Virus record (IMG/VR): IMGVR_UViG_3300045284_000393
Coordinates: 1-45,616 of that record
Direction: 5' to 3' (one strand)
DNA from: a virus
Length of the DNA: 45,616 bases
The notes beneath the pieces were generated by a model. That model saw nothing but the letters and a program-made list of their open reading frames with translations, searched no databases and was not told the DNA's origin. A program made the translations under genes and the position numbers. Of the stretch, positions 23,527 to 32,616 are shown piece by piece; positions within the stretch are counted from its first letter, which is position 1, and every line of letters begins with the position of its first letter.

Positions 23527-24873
23527 TTACCCCTCGACCCATCCGAAGATGCCGGCCTGCAACTTCTGCGCGTTGCCGTTGTCGCCTGCCCAGGTCGTGG
23601 TGTTCGACGCGGTTGACCGTTCAAGCCAGGTGTAGAAGTGCCGACCGACCGCCGGATAGTGTGCGCTCAAACGGGCGATGACCGGCTGATAGGACGTGGA
23701 CCCTGGCCGCGCCACACCGGCCTGACCAAGGACGTTACTCATGGGGCTCGTGCCGTCTTCCCCGATCGAGACCCAGACCGGCACGTCGGACGTGTCGTTG
23801 ACTGCGAACGCGATGACCGTGACATCGAGCGCGGCATCGTTCCAGCCGACGAGCACGTCCACCTGATTGCTGGCCTGCGCCCGCGCCTGCTGATAGGCGT
23901 CGAGCGTGTAATTCCACGTGTCCGTCGCCTCGACGACGCGGACCACGCGACGCGCGCGGTGGTAGTAGGACGAGACGTAGCGCTTCGCGGCAGAATCTTC
24001 CGTCTGGCCGCTCGAACCCGTGGTTCGGAAGGAGCCGATGAAGCGGCGGGTCGTGTCGCCGTTCTTCACGCGGACGTTGTCCTGCAGGGCGAGCGCCGTC
24101 GCGCGTGCCGTGTCGTTGGTCCACGCGGTTGTATCGCAGGCGATCGTGCCGGCATTGTTGCGGCACCACACGTCATAGACCGTGTTCGTCGTCGCCGGCA
24201 CGCTGATCGTGACCTGGCTGTTCTGCAGGACGGTCCACTGCGCCGAGCCGTCGTAGAACGCGCACTGCCCGCCATCGACCGGAGTGACGAAGACGCTCGT
24301 CTTGGCGAGTTGATCGGTCGTCGACACCGGCACGCCGGTTTCGAGCGTCAGGCGCAGGTCGCAGGTGCCCAACGTCTGCGTGGGCAGCGCCCAGGCGAGC
24401 GTGCCGCTGCCGTTCGTGCGCAGGAAGTAGTTCGCCGTCTGCGCGCCCGGCCAGGTGTAGGCGAGGCTGTTGAACGTGGTCGTGCCGGCCGTGACGAACG
24501 ATCCGCCGGTCACCGCCCCGCCGGCCGTCATGGCGCCGGAGAAGTTCCCCGTCGTATAGCGATGCGCCCCGTCGCCGAGGGTGTAGGTCGCATCGACGGC
24601 CGGCGTGACGTTCTGCGTGGTGAGCGTACCGGTCATCGTCCCGCCGGTGCGGTTGAGCGCCTGATTCGAGAGCGCGGCGAAATTCGCGTTGACCTGCGCC
24701 GGGTCAGCCGTCGTACCGAGAGTGAAGTTCGGAAACGGAACTGTGACCTGCGCGTCGACGATGACGTAGACCGCCAGGGCGGCCACGAGCGCCGGCGTGA
24801 CCGCCGCGCCGAAGACCTTACCCAGGAATCGCACTCTGTCGGAGCGCTTTGAATCGGATGATGGCGTGTGCAT
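23527..24873 (-). CDS. tail-fibre-like protein with N-terminal membrane segment
   Basis: 448 residues from ATG 24873. Residues 17-39 form a hydrophobic helix (LGKVFGAAVTPALVAALAVYVI), followed by QVTVPFPNFTLGTTADPAQV and NANFAALSNQ, then GGTMTGTL (77-82), the short repeat seen in phage tail fibres. The rest is beta-rich with five scattered Cys. The membrane helix is odd for a fibre and may indicate a protein displayed on the host surface or anchored during assembly. It overlaps the small gene at 24818 by 56 bases. Confidence 0.65.
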   Translation of the reverse strand: MHTPSSDSKRSDRVRFLGKVFGAAVTPALVAALAVYVIVDAQVTVPFPNFTLGTTADPAQVNANFAALSNQALNRTGGTMTGTLTTQNVTPAVDATYTLGDGAHRYTTGNFSGAMTAGGAVTGGSFVTAGTTTFNSLAYTWPGAQTANYFLRTNGSGTLAWALPTQTLGTCDLRLTLETGVPVSTTDQLAKTSVFVTPVDGGQCAFYDGSAQWTVLQNSQVTISVPATTNTVYDVWCRNNAGTIACDTTAWTNDTARATALALQDNVRVKNGDTTRRFIGSFRTTGSSGQTEDSAAKRYVSSYYHRARRVVRVVEATDTWNYTLDAYQQARAQASNQVDVLVGWNDAALDVTVIAFAVNDTSDVPVWVSIGEDGTSPMSNVLGQAGVARPGSTSYQPVIARLSAHYPAVGRHFYTWLERSTASNTTTWAGDNGNAQKLQAGIFGWVEG

Positions 24874-25129
24874 TGTTGGCGTCCGCTTGAAGAAACGCGA
24901 GGGTTGTGGTCCAGAGCTTGCCGGGGACCGCGTGTATCTGCGCATCGGCAAAAACGATGCTGTAGCCGTCAGGGATCACGTTGAGACCGTGTACGACGTC
25001 GCGCGAGGTGTTCGCGACCGGAAAGGTGACGCTGAGCGCTGGGCCGTAGAAATCGCCGTCGCCCTGCACTTCGCGGCGGAAGCGCTCAAGGAGCGCGTCG
25101 TCCTCGTGGGAAACGCCACGGCTAGGCAC
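24818..25129 (-). CDS. small tail-region protein
   Basis: 103 residues from GTG 25129, which overlaps the nozzle gene stop and has GAGGG upstream; earlier TTG/GTG codons are possible. A helical start (ALLERFRREVQGDGD) is followed by strands LSVTFPVANTSRDVVHGL, then VIPDGYSIVFADAQIH and KLWTTTLAFLQADANN. The pattern of VVHGLN-x-x-P-D-G-Y is common in small phage tail proteins that connect fibres. Function inferred. Confidence 0.6.
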   Translation of the reverse strand: MPSRGVSHEDDALLERFRREVQGDGDFYGPALSVTFPVANTSRDVVHGLNVIPDGYSIVFADAQIHAVPGKLWTTTLAFLQADANNAHAIIRFKALRQSAIPG

Positions 25130-27284
25130 TCGCGGCCCTCTGTCCGACCAGTGGGTCGGCACCAAAACCGTACGCCGTCACGGTCCAGGGCTGGTTCGGC
25201 ATGTAGTTCGAGAACCGGAACTGCGCGTACGCGAACCGCCGGTTGATCCGGTGCTTCTTCATCGCCTCGGGGGGATCGCCGCCCCACAGATCGCCCCAGA
25301 CGCCGACACCCCAAACGAGCCCCGTCGTCGAGTACTGGACGGGGAACGACTGATTGATGACCAGGTGCTGGTCGAGCCGCACGGCGACATTCACAGCGAA
25401 CTGCGAGCTCGGCACGCGACCCTGCAGCGAGAACCACCGCGCGATCTTCTTCATTTCGGGGTCGTCGAAATCGATCTGCGGTGTCCACCAGTAGCCCTCG
25501 ATGCCACCGACCACGAGGGTATAGGTCGCATCGGGAAGCGGGCTCACGAGAGCGCCGTTCACGGTGTCGACCGTGATTTGCGTGCCGCTGTTCGACGCGA
25601 TGATGCCCCAGGTCCAGTCACCGGACGCGTTCCGGAGTGCGTAGGGCATGCCCGCCAAGCCGTTGCCGGTCGTGTAGAACGAGACGGCCGTCGCGCTCGT
25701 TGTTACGCTGCCGTCGGCGTTGACCATCTGCTCGAAGTCGCAGGTGATCGTCGAGCTCGTCGCGGATGAGACGCGCGCGATCATCGAGCCGGCCGGCACG
25801 CCGTCGTTCTCCTGCCCGTACATCTGGTAAACGCGACCCCAGTAGTCGCCGAAATACAGGCCCGCGTTGCCGGCCGTCGTGGTGAAGAGCGACAGCGAGC
25901 AGTACTCCATGCCGGTGCGCGGCGGCATCCAGCGGTCGAGGACGTAGTTGTACCGGAGCAGGGTGCGCTTTCGGGGCGACGTCGTCGGCACGGAAAAGAC
26001 GATCAAGGTGTTCGTCGAGTCGTGTTCCGCCCGAATCTGGTCCAGCGCGAGCCGGTTGACGCTGCGCACGGCGTTTGCGATCCGGTTGTCGCCGAGCGGA
26101 TGCCAGTCGACGAGGTTCGTCCGGTACGGGCCGACGATCTCGTCCCACCCGTAGAGCCACCCGCGCACCTCGAGGGCACTCTCCTGGCTGACGTTGCCCA
26201 GACTCGAGTGAATCGGCTTGATCTGGAATGGCAGCGTGCCGTTCGGCGCGAGCACGCGGTAGCTTTTCCGCGGCTTCTGGAGGATGACCTCCTCGCCGTA
26301 CTTGCGGATGCTCCGGACCGGCTTACTGTCACCCTTGCCGCCGACCGGAAACTGATTCTTCGGATTCCAACTCTCGGCGTCGAACTGCTTACTGACGTTC
26401 AGCATGGAGCTCGCCGAGGGCACACCGAGGGCAAAGCCGAGCCACTCCTCGATCATCGCGAATGCCTGCGACGGTGGCAGGTTCTCGTTCACGTTCGCGC
26501 TCGGAATGACGCGCGCCAGGTCCGAGACGCTCTCGAGCAGCGTGACCGTTCCGATCGCGACGGTCCCGACGAGGAAGTAGTTGCGCTCGTTTGTATCGAC
26601 ACGGCGACAGTAGACGCGCCACTTGTCGACATTCGTGGGCGGGCTGCCGGCCGGCTTGGTCCACTGGCGTAGGCGGCTCCCGCCCAGGACGAGTTGCGAC
26701 GAGATCGGGCTCCAGTCGCTCTCGTGGTCCATCACCGAGTCGTACCAGACCGCAAAGCCCTCCCACGTGGCGGCCGGCAGCGATCCGCCGGCGCCGCCAT
26801 CGGCCAGGCCGGGCGCACCGGTCGGCGCGGCGAAGCCAAGCGGGAAGCACTGGGTGCCGTTGTAGCGCAGGTTCTGATTGCCGTCGACGAACACGGCGTT
26901 GTTCCGAAACACGGACATCCGTACCGGGCTGCCGGGGGTGAATCCCGTGCCGCCCGTAATCGCGGCGAACGTGTTGACGTTGTCGAACGCGTAGAGCGCG
27001 CCGTTGCAGGCCGCGACGAGTTGTCCGTTCGCGTTCTCGCGCAGGAACTCGAAGAGGCCGTCGACCGACTTCTGCGCCGCGATGGCCGTCGGGTTCAGGA
27101 GGAGCGCGCCGGCGTCGCGCCGAATGACCGCTCGTCGCTTCGTCTGGTTCTCGACGCTGACGAGCAGGCAGTTCTTCGCGTCAGGCGAGGCGCCGGGGTC
27201 GAGCGTGTCCGATTCCGGTGTGTCGAGGAACCCCTCGGAAAAGTCACGCTGCAGAAGGCGGTGCTGCGGTCGGAGGTAGCTCAT
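25122..27284 (-). CDS. tail tube/nozzle protein (podovirus tubular protein B-like)
   Basis: 720 residues from ATG 27284, overlapping the adaptor stop (ATGA). A beta-propeller-like chain shows repeats of hydrophobic strands ending in Trp or Tyr: FVDGNQNLRYNGTQCFPLG, WRVYCRRVDTNERNYFLVG, YGEEVILQKPRKSYRV, YGFGADP. Proteins of this size directly after the adaptor form the nozzle at the end of short tails. It should bind the adaptor ring and hold fibres. The assignment rests on length, order and fold-like pattern. Confidence 0.7.
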   Translation of the reverse strand: MSYLRPQHRLLQRDFSEGFLDTPESDTLDPGASPDAKNCLLVSVENQTKRRAVIRRDAGALLLNPTAIAAQKSVDGLFEFLRENANGQLVAACNGALYAFDNVNTFAAITGGTGFTPGSPVRMSVFRNNAVFVDGNQNLRYNGTQCFPLGFAAPTGAPGLADGGAGGSLPAATWEGFAVWYDSVMDHESDWSPISSQLVLGGSRLRQWTKPAGSPPTNVDKWRVYCRRVDTNERNYFLVGTVAIGTVTLLESVSDLARVIPSANVNENLPPSQAFAMIEEWLGFALGVPSASSMLNVSKQFDAESWNPKNQFPVGGKGDSKPVRSIRKYGEEVILQKPRKSYRVLAPNGTLPFQIKPIHSSLGNVSQESALEVRGWLYGWDEIVGPYRTNLVDWHPLGDNRIANAVRSVNRLALDQIRAEHDSTNTLIVFSVPTTSPRKRTLLRYNYVLDRWMPPRTGMEYCSLSLFTTTAGNAGLYFGDYWGRVYQMYGQENDGVPAGSMIARVSSATSSTITCDFEQMVNADGSVTTSATAVSFYTTGNGLAGMPYALRNASGDWTWGIIASNSGTQITVDTVNGALVSPLPDATYTLVVGGIEGYWWTPQIDFDDPEMKKIARWFSLQGRVPSSQFAVNVAVRLDQHLVINQSFPVQYSTTGLVWGVGVWGDLWGGDPPEAMKKHRINRRFAYAQFRFSNYMPNQPWTVTAYGFGADPLVGQRAASA

Positions 27285-28243
27285 GGCCGCCGATAGGCAC
27301 GCACCTGCATCCGGGGTTTTGAGGCGTTCTCGTGCGCGATGAGATCGTTGAGGGCCGGGCGTGGCGCCGCGTTGGCCTGGCTGCTCGAAATGTCGCCGGT
27401 GTTCACACGCCACTGCATGATGAACTCCTCGAAGAGCGCCGGCTCCCAGAGGTCCGGTACCGGGTCGGCGTCATGAAACAGGCGCTTCGGCCGGCGAATC
27501 AGCGGAATTGCAATCGTGTCGGCCGCGCTCGGCATCGGGTAGATGCGCAGGATCTGATGCTCGCGACTGCTCTCCTGTGGGAACAGCTTTTGGAGCTCGA
27601 GCGCCCCTGACGTTTTGCGCAGCGTGACGTTTCCCGCGGAGGATGTCAGGTCGGTCGTCGGCGTCACCGAGCTCAGGTACGCCTTCGCGAACTCGTCAAT
27701 AAAGGCCCACGTGCCGATCGAGACAGGCGTCGTCCCGTTCAACGTCACCTGGTTGCGGGTCCAGTTGCCGTTCACGTCGTCGCCGGTGATGGCACAGACG
27801 ACGCTCGTGTCACTGGCGCTGTCGCTGAGGACCTCGAGGGCCTCGCCGGTCGAAAGGGGTTGCGTGTGAGCGCCGCACATGCCGAGGAGCTCGTAATTGC
27901 GCGGGGCGCCGGCCACCTCGCTGGTGGTGCCGGCCCACGGGTAGTCGACCTCGAGTTGCCCGTCCTGAAGCGGCATGATGGGCAGGCCGCCCTGCGTGAT
28001 GTTCCGAGGCATGCCGGGCCCGATGCGGCCGAAGTAGTCGGGCAGCGAGTAGCGGGGCTGGTTCGCCACGAGCGCCATCGTGAACGGCACCGGCGACCGA
28101 AAAATCTTCCAGTCCCGCTTGAGCCAGATCGACGTCAGCGCGCGATTGAGGACGCGCTTCGCGGTCGAGCGGGCGCCTGAGTCCTCTCTCTCCCCGACGA
28201 AATCAAGGAGATCGTCGAGCAGTTCGCGTTGCGACTTGTGCAC
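27281..28243 (-). CDS. head-to-tail adaptor (tubular protein A-like)
   Basis: 320 residues from GTG 28243, with GGGAG five bases upstream and overlap with the TAG of the preceding gene. N-terminal helices (RELLDDLLDFVGERED, then AKRVLNRALTSIWLKRDWKIF) are followed by beta-rich sequence (YSLPDYFGRI, then ILRIYPMPSAADTIAI) and a helical C-terminus (WEPALFEEFIMQWR). This is the usual form of podovirus adaptor proteins, which join portal and nozzle. It directly precedes the nozzle gene. Confidence 0.7.
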   Translation of the reverse strand: MHKSQRELLDDLLDFVGEREDSGARSTAKRVLNRALTSIWLKRDWKIFRSPVPFTMALVANQPRYSLPDYFGRIGPGMPRNITQGGLPIMPLQDGQLEVDYPWAGTTSEVAGAPRNYELLGMCGAHTQPLSTGEALEVLSDSASDTSVVCAITGDDVNGNWTRNQVTLNGTTPVSIGTWAFIDEFAKAYLSSVTPTTDLTSSAGNVTLRKTSGALELQKLFPQESSREHQILRIYPMPSAADTIAIPLIRRPKRLFHDADPVPDLWEPALFEEFIMQWRVNTGDISSSQANAAPRPALNDLIAHENASKPRMQVRAYRRP

Positions 28244-28404
28244 TACATCTCCCGCTTTGGAGCGACGTGCACGATCGGACCGGAGCGGCCGCCACCATCG
28301 GCCGGCACGATGGGACCCGAACGATGACCGAACGTGTGCGGCACGGTCGGCGTGGTGGTCTGTCCCCAGGCGAACCCGAGATTCATCACGAGCAGCAGGG
28401 TCAT
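28243..28404 (-). CDS. small exported peptide
   Basis: 53 residues from ATG 28404, overlapping the stop of the gene before it (ATGA). MTLLLVMNLGFAWGQ is a short signal peptide; the mature part is Pro/Thr then Gly/His-rich with two GPIV motifs (RSGPIVPADGGGRSGPIVH, about 29-47). It ends on the adaptor start. No family known. Confidence 0.5.
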   Translation of the reverse strand: MTLLLVMNLGFAWGQTTTPTVPHTFGHRSGPIVPADGGGRSGPIVHVAPKREM

Positions 28405-29252
28405 GGATGCTCCTCGCAGCCGACGCCCATAAGGCGCAGCGATGCACACGGGTGCGACGTCGCCCCACCGCCGGCTGCCGCCTTGAAGGCCGCCGTGACG
28501 TTCACGCCCGTGCCCGAGGCACCATCGGACCATCCCGGATTGATGCTCCCCGATGAAGGCTGTACGAAATCAGCGATGGTCGCCCCGTAGGACACGCCGC
28601 CCGTGCCCTGTACAAAGTTCTGCCGCGTGAGACTGGAATCCACGGTCGGTGGCGGCGAACCAATCGGGCCACCCGTGCCAGAGACGATCAGATCCCCGTT
28701 GGCCGTCGTCGCCAAGGCGGACGAGCATTGCGTCGCACTCCCGCCTGCGTTCCCTGAGCAGGTGCCGTCCGTCGGAGTCGCCGTATTCGTCCCGCTGTAG
28801 GCGTTCACCGTGACCCCACACAGCGTGCCCCCGCAGGTAAAGGTGTGAGTCGCGCTCGTCGACGGATTGTTGACGTAGCAGAGCGAATACGTGCCGGCGA
28901 ACCCGCCGCCCGTGATGTTGACGGCATTGGTCCAGGAGTTGCCTTGGCTATCGGTAGGACACGTCGCGCTATTCGTGCCGTTGACGGCCGTGAGCAGCGT
29001 CGCCGTTGACGTGCCGACACCCGACCCGCCGCAGGTCGGCCCCGGAGAACCGCTGGGGTCGCCACATTTCGAGAGCAGGCTGACCGCCGCATAGAGACGC
29101 GCCACCGGCGCCGGCAGCCGCCGCCAGGCAATTTCGAACGACGGCGCATACCGGTGGACGAACCACGCCGGCCGCTGAACGTGCGGCTCCCACAGCGCAC
29201 ACAGCGCCGCCACCGCAACGCCGACGATCAGCCCGCGAGGGATCCGCTTCAC
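28401..29252 (-). CDS. exported Cys/Thr/Gly-rich beta protein
   Basis: 283 residues. Residues 7-20 form a signal or anchor helix (GLIVGVAVAALCAL). A basic amphipathic stretch follows, then from about residue 60 a Gly, Ser, Thr-rich beta region with Cys pairs (KCGDPSG, PTCGGSG, FTCGGTLCG). The C-terminal pattern SLTRQNFVQGTGGVSYGA, then SGSINPGW resembles beta-sandwich surface proteins. Its stop overlaps the small exported peptide. Confidence 0.6.
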   Translation of the reverse strand: MKRIPRGLIVGVAVAALCALWEPHVQRPAWFVHRYAPSFEIAWRRLPAPVARLYAAVSLLSKCGDPSGSPGPTCGGSGVGTSTATLLTAVNGTNSATCPTDSQGNSWTNAVNITGGGFAGTYSLCYVNNPSTSATHTFTCGGTLCGVTVNAYSGTNTATPTDGTCSGNAGGSATQCSSALATTANGDLIVSGTGGPIGSPPPTVDSSLTRQNFVQGTGGVSYGATIADFVQPSSGSINPGWSDGASGTGVNVTAAFKAAAGGGATSHPCASLRLMGVGCEEHP

Positions 29253-29626
29253 TGCTTGAAATACCCCGCCATGTTCGAGAGCTGCGCGTCACAGGCCGTC
29301 TGCACCAACGAATCGGCCACTGTCGACGGCACCGTCAACGGCGTCATTGGATTGTTCGCCTGCGAGGCCAAGACGATCGAGAAGATCGGCATGAACTTCG
29401 CCGGGTCCTGCAGCACGCGCACACACAGCTGCATGCGTTGCAGGTGCCCAGTGACCGTGACCGCTTCGGTCATGGCGTTCGCGCAGGTTTGAATCATCGC
29501 GACCTGGACCTGCCCTTGGAAGACGCCATCATTGGCGAGCGCGGCTTGCTGCGTATAAGTCGCCGAGAGCGCGGTCGGCAGCAGCAGGATGAGGGCGAAG
29601 CACAGAGTCGTCAGCACTTTCCGCAT
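29249..29626 (-). CDS. exported helical protein
   Basis: 125 residues from ATG 29626 with AGGAG upstream; a GTG four codons earlier is possible. MRKVLTTLCFALILLLPTALSA is a clear Sec signal peptide. The mature part is helical with four Cys (MIQTCANAM, MQLCVRVL, VQTACDAQL). Its TGA overlaps the next ATG. Function unknown. Confidence 0.65.
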   Translation of the reverse strand: MRKVLTTLCFALILLLPTALSATYTQQAALANDGVFQGQVQVAMIQTCANAMTEAVTVTGHLQRMQLCVRVLQDPAKFMPIFSIVLASQANNPMTPLTVPSTVADSLVQTACDAQLSNMAGYFKQ

Positions 29627-29634
29627 GAGTCTCC

Positions 29635-30786
29635 TCACTTGTATTTGATGGTCACGTAGACCCCGGTCGCGGCGTTGGTGTTGTCCGTGCTCGAACCGCC
29701 GCCCGTCAGACAGAAGCCGATGCCGGTGCCGTACGCGTCGGGCACGCTCATCGTCCGCCCATTGATGCCGCCGTTCGCGCTCGCGCCGAGCGCGGGGATC
29801 GTTTCGACGAAGCCGGTCGACGAGGAACAGGTCGGCGCGCTCGAGAGGTTGTACATGCGCAGGAAGTAGTTCGTCGTCGTCGTGTTCGTGACGTGAATGA
29901 CGTAGACGTTGCCCGCCGAGCCCTTACAGTTCGTGGAGTTCGTGCTCGCCGCCGACGTGATGTAGCAGGTCGACGCGCCATCGGTGGTCGTCGCGGTAGC
30001 GACCGGGATCGTCTCGAAGGGCGTGTTGTCCGAGGCCACGGCCACGCGTTGCACACCGGTGCCCGCAGTGCCGTTGTTCATCGTCACCGCGACGCCGTTC
30101 ATCTGCGAGACGTTGACCGACTGATTCGCCGGCAGCGCGACGGAATCCGGAGTCACGAGCAGCTTGTTCGAGTTCGCCCCGGTGTTCGCGAGGCTCACCT
30201 GCACCGGCGTGCTCGAGGTCCCGATCTCTGTCCCGCTGGCGTTCCGCAGGTTCGTGAACAGCGCGCGTTGCGCCGTGACCTGGAGCGCGCCCATCTGCAG
30301 GTTGGTTAGCGCGTTGTTGGTCGCGGTCGTTTGGAAGAACCCGCCGACCGGGCTCTGCGGCGTCGTGCTCGGCGTAAACGTCGACGCGTCGGCCGGCGCC
30401 GTCGAGCTCGAGCACCCCGAGTCACAGACCATGTGAAGATTCGACCCGGTCGCCTGCGTGACGGCGAGCGTGCCGGTCGAGTTGTTCGCCACCGTGACGC
30501 GGAGCGTGCCGCCATCGGCGGGCCCGTTGTTGACCGAGACGGTCGTGCCGGCGATCTGCGCCCAGTTGATCTTGAACGTCGTCGTCGGATCGGCGCCGTT
30601 CGTTGCGAGCGTAATGCGCAGGGTGCCGTTCGAGATGTTGCCGCTGTTCGCGTCGACGGTCGTGCCGTTGACCTGGAAGAAGTTGATCGCTTGCTGCGCA
30701 CGAGCCGGTGTCGCCCAGGCGACGAGCGCGGCGATCAGGAGCGCCGCTCGAGCCCTACTTGTAATCAACGTCCACCACGCAATCAT
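29635..30786 (-). CDS. exported beta-repeat protein
   Basis: 383 residues from ATG 30786; a TTG at 30773 is an alternative start that still keeps the signal peptide (ALLIAALVAWATPARA, cleavage near 30). At least three short repeats of form (I/M/V)-N/A-G-x-x-V-(5-8)-G-x-x-R-(V/I) occur at about 40-62, 79-101 and 229-252 (NGTTVDANSG...TLRITLA, AGTTVSVNNG...TLRVTVA, NGVAVTMNNG...VQRVAVA). Six Cys are scattered. The repeats are common in phage decoration or tail proteins, but export is odd for one. Confidence 0.65.
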   Translation of the reverse strand: MIAWWTLITSRARAALLIAALVAWATPARAQQAINFFQVNGTTVDANSGNISNGTLRITLATNGADPTTTFKINWAQIAGTTVSVNNGPADGGTLRVTVANNSTGTLAVTQATGSNLHMVCDSGCSSSTAPADASTFTPSTTPQSPVGGFFQTTATNNALTNLQMGALQVTAQRALFTNLRNASGTEIGTSSTPVQVSLANTGANSNKLLVTPDSVALPANQSVNVSQMNGVAVTMNNGTAGTGVQRVAVASDNTPFETIPVATATTTDGASTCYITSAASTNSTNCKGSAGNVYVIHVTNTTTTNYFLRMYNLSSAPTCSSSTGFVETIPALGASANGGINGRTMSVPDAYGTGIGFCLTGGGSSTDNTNAATGVYVTIKYK

Positions 30787-31309
30787 TGGCGACCACCGAG
30801 GTGTTGTCGTTGTCCGCAATGCCCTTCACGATCGCGATCGAAATCCCGTTCACAAAGGCGAGACCCTTCGGGATGTCGTCGTCGCAGCGCACGCCGGACT
30901 GCATCGCGATGGTCCGGACCGGCGTGTCGGCTGCCGGATTCGGCGCGGACGCCTTGTCGTAGAGCTTCACGTAGACGGGATACAGCGCGAGGTTGATGCC
31001 CTGCACGCCGTAGACCTGGCCGGCGGCGTTTTTGATGTTGGCCGCGTTGTTCGAGCCGGCCGCCACCTTGTGGTAATCCGAGCCCCCGCCGCTCGTGGTC
31101 GGGTAGTCGGCAGTCGGCACGGGGTTCGACGTCGAGATGAGGCCGCCGTCGACAGTCGCCGCGCCGAGCTGCAGCTTGACGACCTGCGTATGGACCCCGC
31201 CGATGACGTCGGTCTTGCCGGTGACGCCGCCGACGCCCGCGTTGAGCGTGACGTCCCAGAGGTACCCCTCGGGCGACTGGGTGAGACCCCGCAGCCAGAA
31301 CGGTGTCAT
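30755..31309 (-). CDS. capsid-region beta protein
   Basis: 184 residues. The second half is typical of a widespread phage structural protein: SDYHKVAAGSNNAANIKNAA, then GQVYGVQGINLALYPVYVKL and KGLAFVNGISIAIVKGIADN, ending in VDVDYK. Such proteins lie between capsid and tail genes and are taken as decoration or tail components. Its end overlaps the next gene by 32 bases. Confidence 0.6.
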   Translation of the reverse strand: MTPFWLRGLTQSPEGYLWDVTLNAGVGGVTGKTDVIGGVHTQVVKLQLGAATVDGGLISTSNPVPTADYPTTSGGGSDYHKVAAGSNNAANIKNAAGQVYGVQGINLALYPVYVKLYDKASAPNPAADTPVRTIAMQSGVRCDDDIPKGLAFVNGISIAIVKGIADNDNTSVVANDCVVDVDYK

Positions 31310-31315
31310 AGCAGC

Positions 31316-31666
31316 CTACGGCTGGCCTTCGTAGTAGCCCTCGGCGACGACATGCACCGACGGACCGGCCGCTGCCGGGCTAATCGTGAGAGCCTGGCCT
31401 GCCTGTCCGACGATGCCTTGAATCATCGGCCCGAAGAAGCTCTCCGTGCCGACGACCTCACTCGCCTTCAGGCGACGGAGATTGACGCTCCCGATCTTGA
31501 TGTCGACGTCCTGCGCCGCGGCGACGAGAATGCGCGCGACCAGGTGCGTACACACGATCGCGGTCGTCCCAAGACCGGGGGCCGCGACGAGCGTTTTCGT
31601 CGTGTCCGCCGCGCCGAGCGTGATCTCAGCACTCCACCGCTTTTTCGTCTCTTGCGGGATTCCCAT
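31316..31666 (-). CDS. capsid-region beta protein
   Basis: 116 residues from ATG 31666 with GAGGGAG upstream. Strand-rich: WSAEITLGAADTTKTLVAAP, then IVCTHLVARILVAAAQDVDI and GQALTISPAAAGPSVHVVAEG. It resembles small phage virion proteins that decorate the head. No enzyme motif. Confidence 0.6.
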   Translation of the reverse strand: MGIPQETKKRWSAEITLGAADTTKTLVAAPGLGTTAIVCTHLVARILVAAAQDVDIKIGSVNLRRLKASEVVGTESFFGPMIQGIVGQAGQALTISPAAAGPSVHVVAEGYYEGQP

Positions 31667-31681
31667 CGCGTCTCCCTCGTA

Positions 31682-31710
31682 GAGAGGGGCGACTCGCGCC
31701 GCCCCGTCTC
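31682..31710 (-). terminator. intercistronic hairpin
   Basis: GAGAGGGGCG (31682-31691) pairs with CGCCCCGTCTC (31700-31710), ten pairs with one bulged base and an eight-base loop. It stands between two capsid-region genes. No U-run follows, so it is more likely a partial terminator or an RNA-stability element than a full stop. Confidence 0.45.
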
Positions 31711-31714
31711 AGGT

Positions 31715-32203
31715 TTACGCGACGGTGTAGGTCACGCCGACCGTGTCGCCGTTCACGTGCCACGACGTGCCATCGCAGGTCGCACGGATGTGCGCGCCAA
31801 TCTTCGCGCCGGCGGTCGAACAGGTCACCGACGTTGCGGCCGCGTTGTTGAACGTGACCACGACGGCCGACGGGGCCGCGACGGCGAACGTCTGGTTCGC
31901 GACGCCGACGAAGTCGTAGAACGTCTGCGCAAGCGCCGCCGACGGCGCCGGCAGGGTGAACGTCACCGCGCCTGCCGCCCCACGGTTCGTGAACAACGTC
32001 CCCGACGGGTCCGACGCCGCGAGGATCGTGTAGTTGGTGGCCTTGTCGGAGATGAACGAGGCGCGGATGCCACCGAGCGCGTCGGTGAATCCGATTTTCG
32101 CCATCAGCTTGATGAGGTCGGCGGTCGGGTCGACCTTGACCGCCATGCCGAAAGCCAGCGCGCTCAGACCGACGGCGATGAGAACCTGAATCGTGTGCAA
32201 CAT
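31715..32203 (-). CDS. exported/capsid-region paralogue A
   Basis: 162 residues from ATG 32203, with AGGAG nine bases upstream. Residues 1-22 are hydrophobic (MLHTIQVLIAVGLSALAFGM), like a signal peptide. Residues 60-162 match the next upstream gene closely: LFTNRGAAGAVTFTLPAPS, then IGAHIRATCDGTSWHVNG and GVTYTVA at the end. It is therefore one of a tandem duplicate pair, with this copy having gained, or kept, an N-terminal signal-like segment. Confidence 0.65.
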   Translation of the reverse strand: MLHTIQVLIAVGLSALAFGMAVKVDPTADLIKLMAKIGFTDALGGIRASFISDKATNYTILAASDPSGTLFTNRGAAGAVTFTLPAPSAALAQTFYDFVGVANQTFAVAAPSAVVVTFNNAAATSVTCSTAGAKIGAHIRATCDGTSWHVNGDTVGVTYTVA

Positions 32204-32235
32204 GACTGAAAGCTCCTCTATGTGGCTGAAAAGGT

Positions 32236-32601
32236 TTAGGCCACCGTGTAGGTGACGCCGATCGTCGAGCCGACGAGGTGCCAGCTCGTGCCGTCCCACG
32301 TCGCGGTAATCAGCGCGCCGATCTTCTGGCCGCCGGTCTGGAACGCGAGGGACGCGCAGGCGGCGTTATTGAACGCCACGCCTTTGCCCGCGCCGGCCGA
32401 CACGATGACGGTCTGATCGGCGACGCCGAGGAACTCGAACTCGAGGCCCACGCGCTGATTCGACGCCGGCGTCGGGAGCGTGAAGGTGACCGAGCCACCG
32501 GCGCCACGGTTCGTGAATCGGGTCTGTGGCCGGTGCTGGTTGAGGTCGATGGTGTACGCGGCAGTCTTCGGGACGATCTTGCGGTAGCCAGTCAGTTGCA
32601 C
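32236..32601 (-). CDS. capsid-region paralogue B
   Basis: 121 residues from GTG 32601 with GGAGG upstream. RFTNRGAGGSVTFTLPTPAS, then FNNAACASLAF and IGALITATWDGTSWHLVGS, ending GVTYTVA, nearly the same frame of motifs as the next gene downstream. It has no signal-like segment. Both probably form beta-sandwich virion or surface proteins; such domains appear often in phage baseplate or head decoration. Confidence 0.65.
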   Translation of the reverse strand: MQLTGYRKIVPKTAAYTIDLNQHRPQTRFTNRGAGGSVTFTLPTPASNQRVGLEFEFLGVADQTVIVSAGAGKGVAFNNAACASLAFQTGGQKIGALITATWDGTSWHLVGSTIGVTYTVA

Positions 32602-32616
32602 GGGCCCTCCCTCGGT

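Noticed and set aside
30458-32209. 583-codon plus-strand frame
   Set aside because: It crosses four well-supported minus-strand genes and is Arg/Asp/Val-rich throughout.
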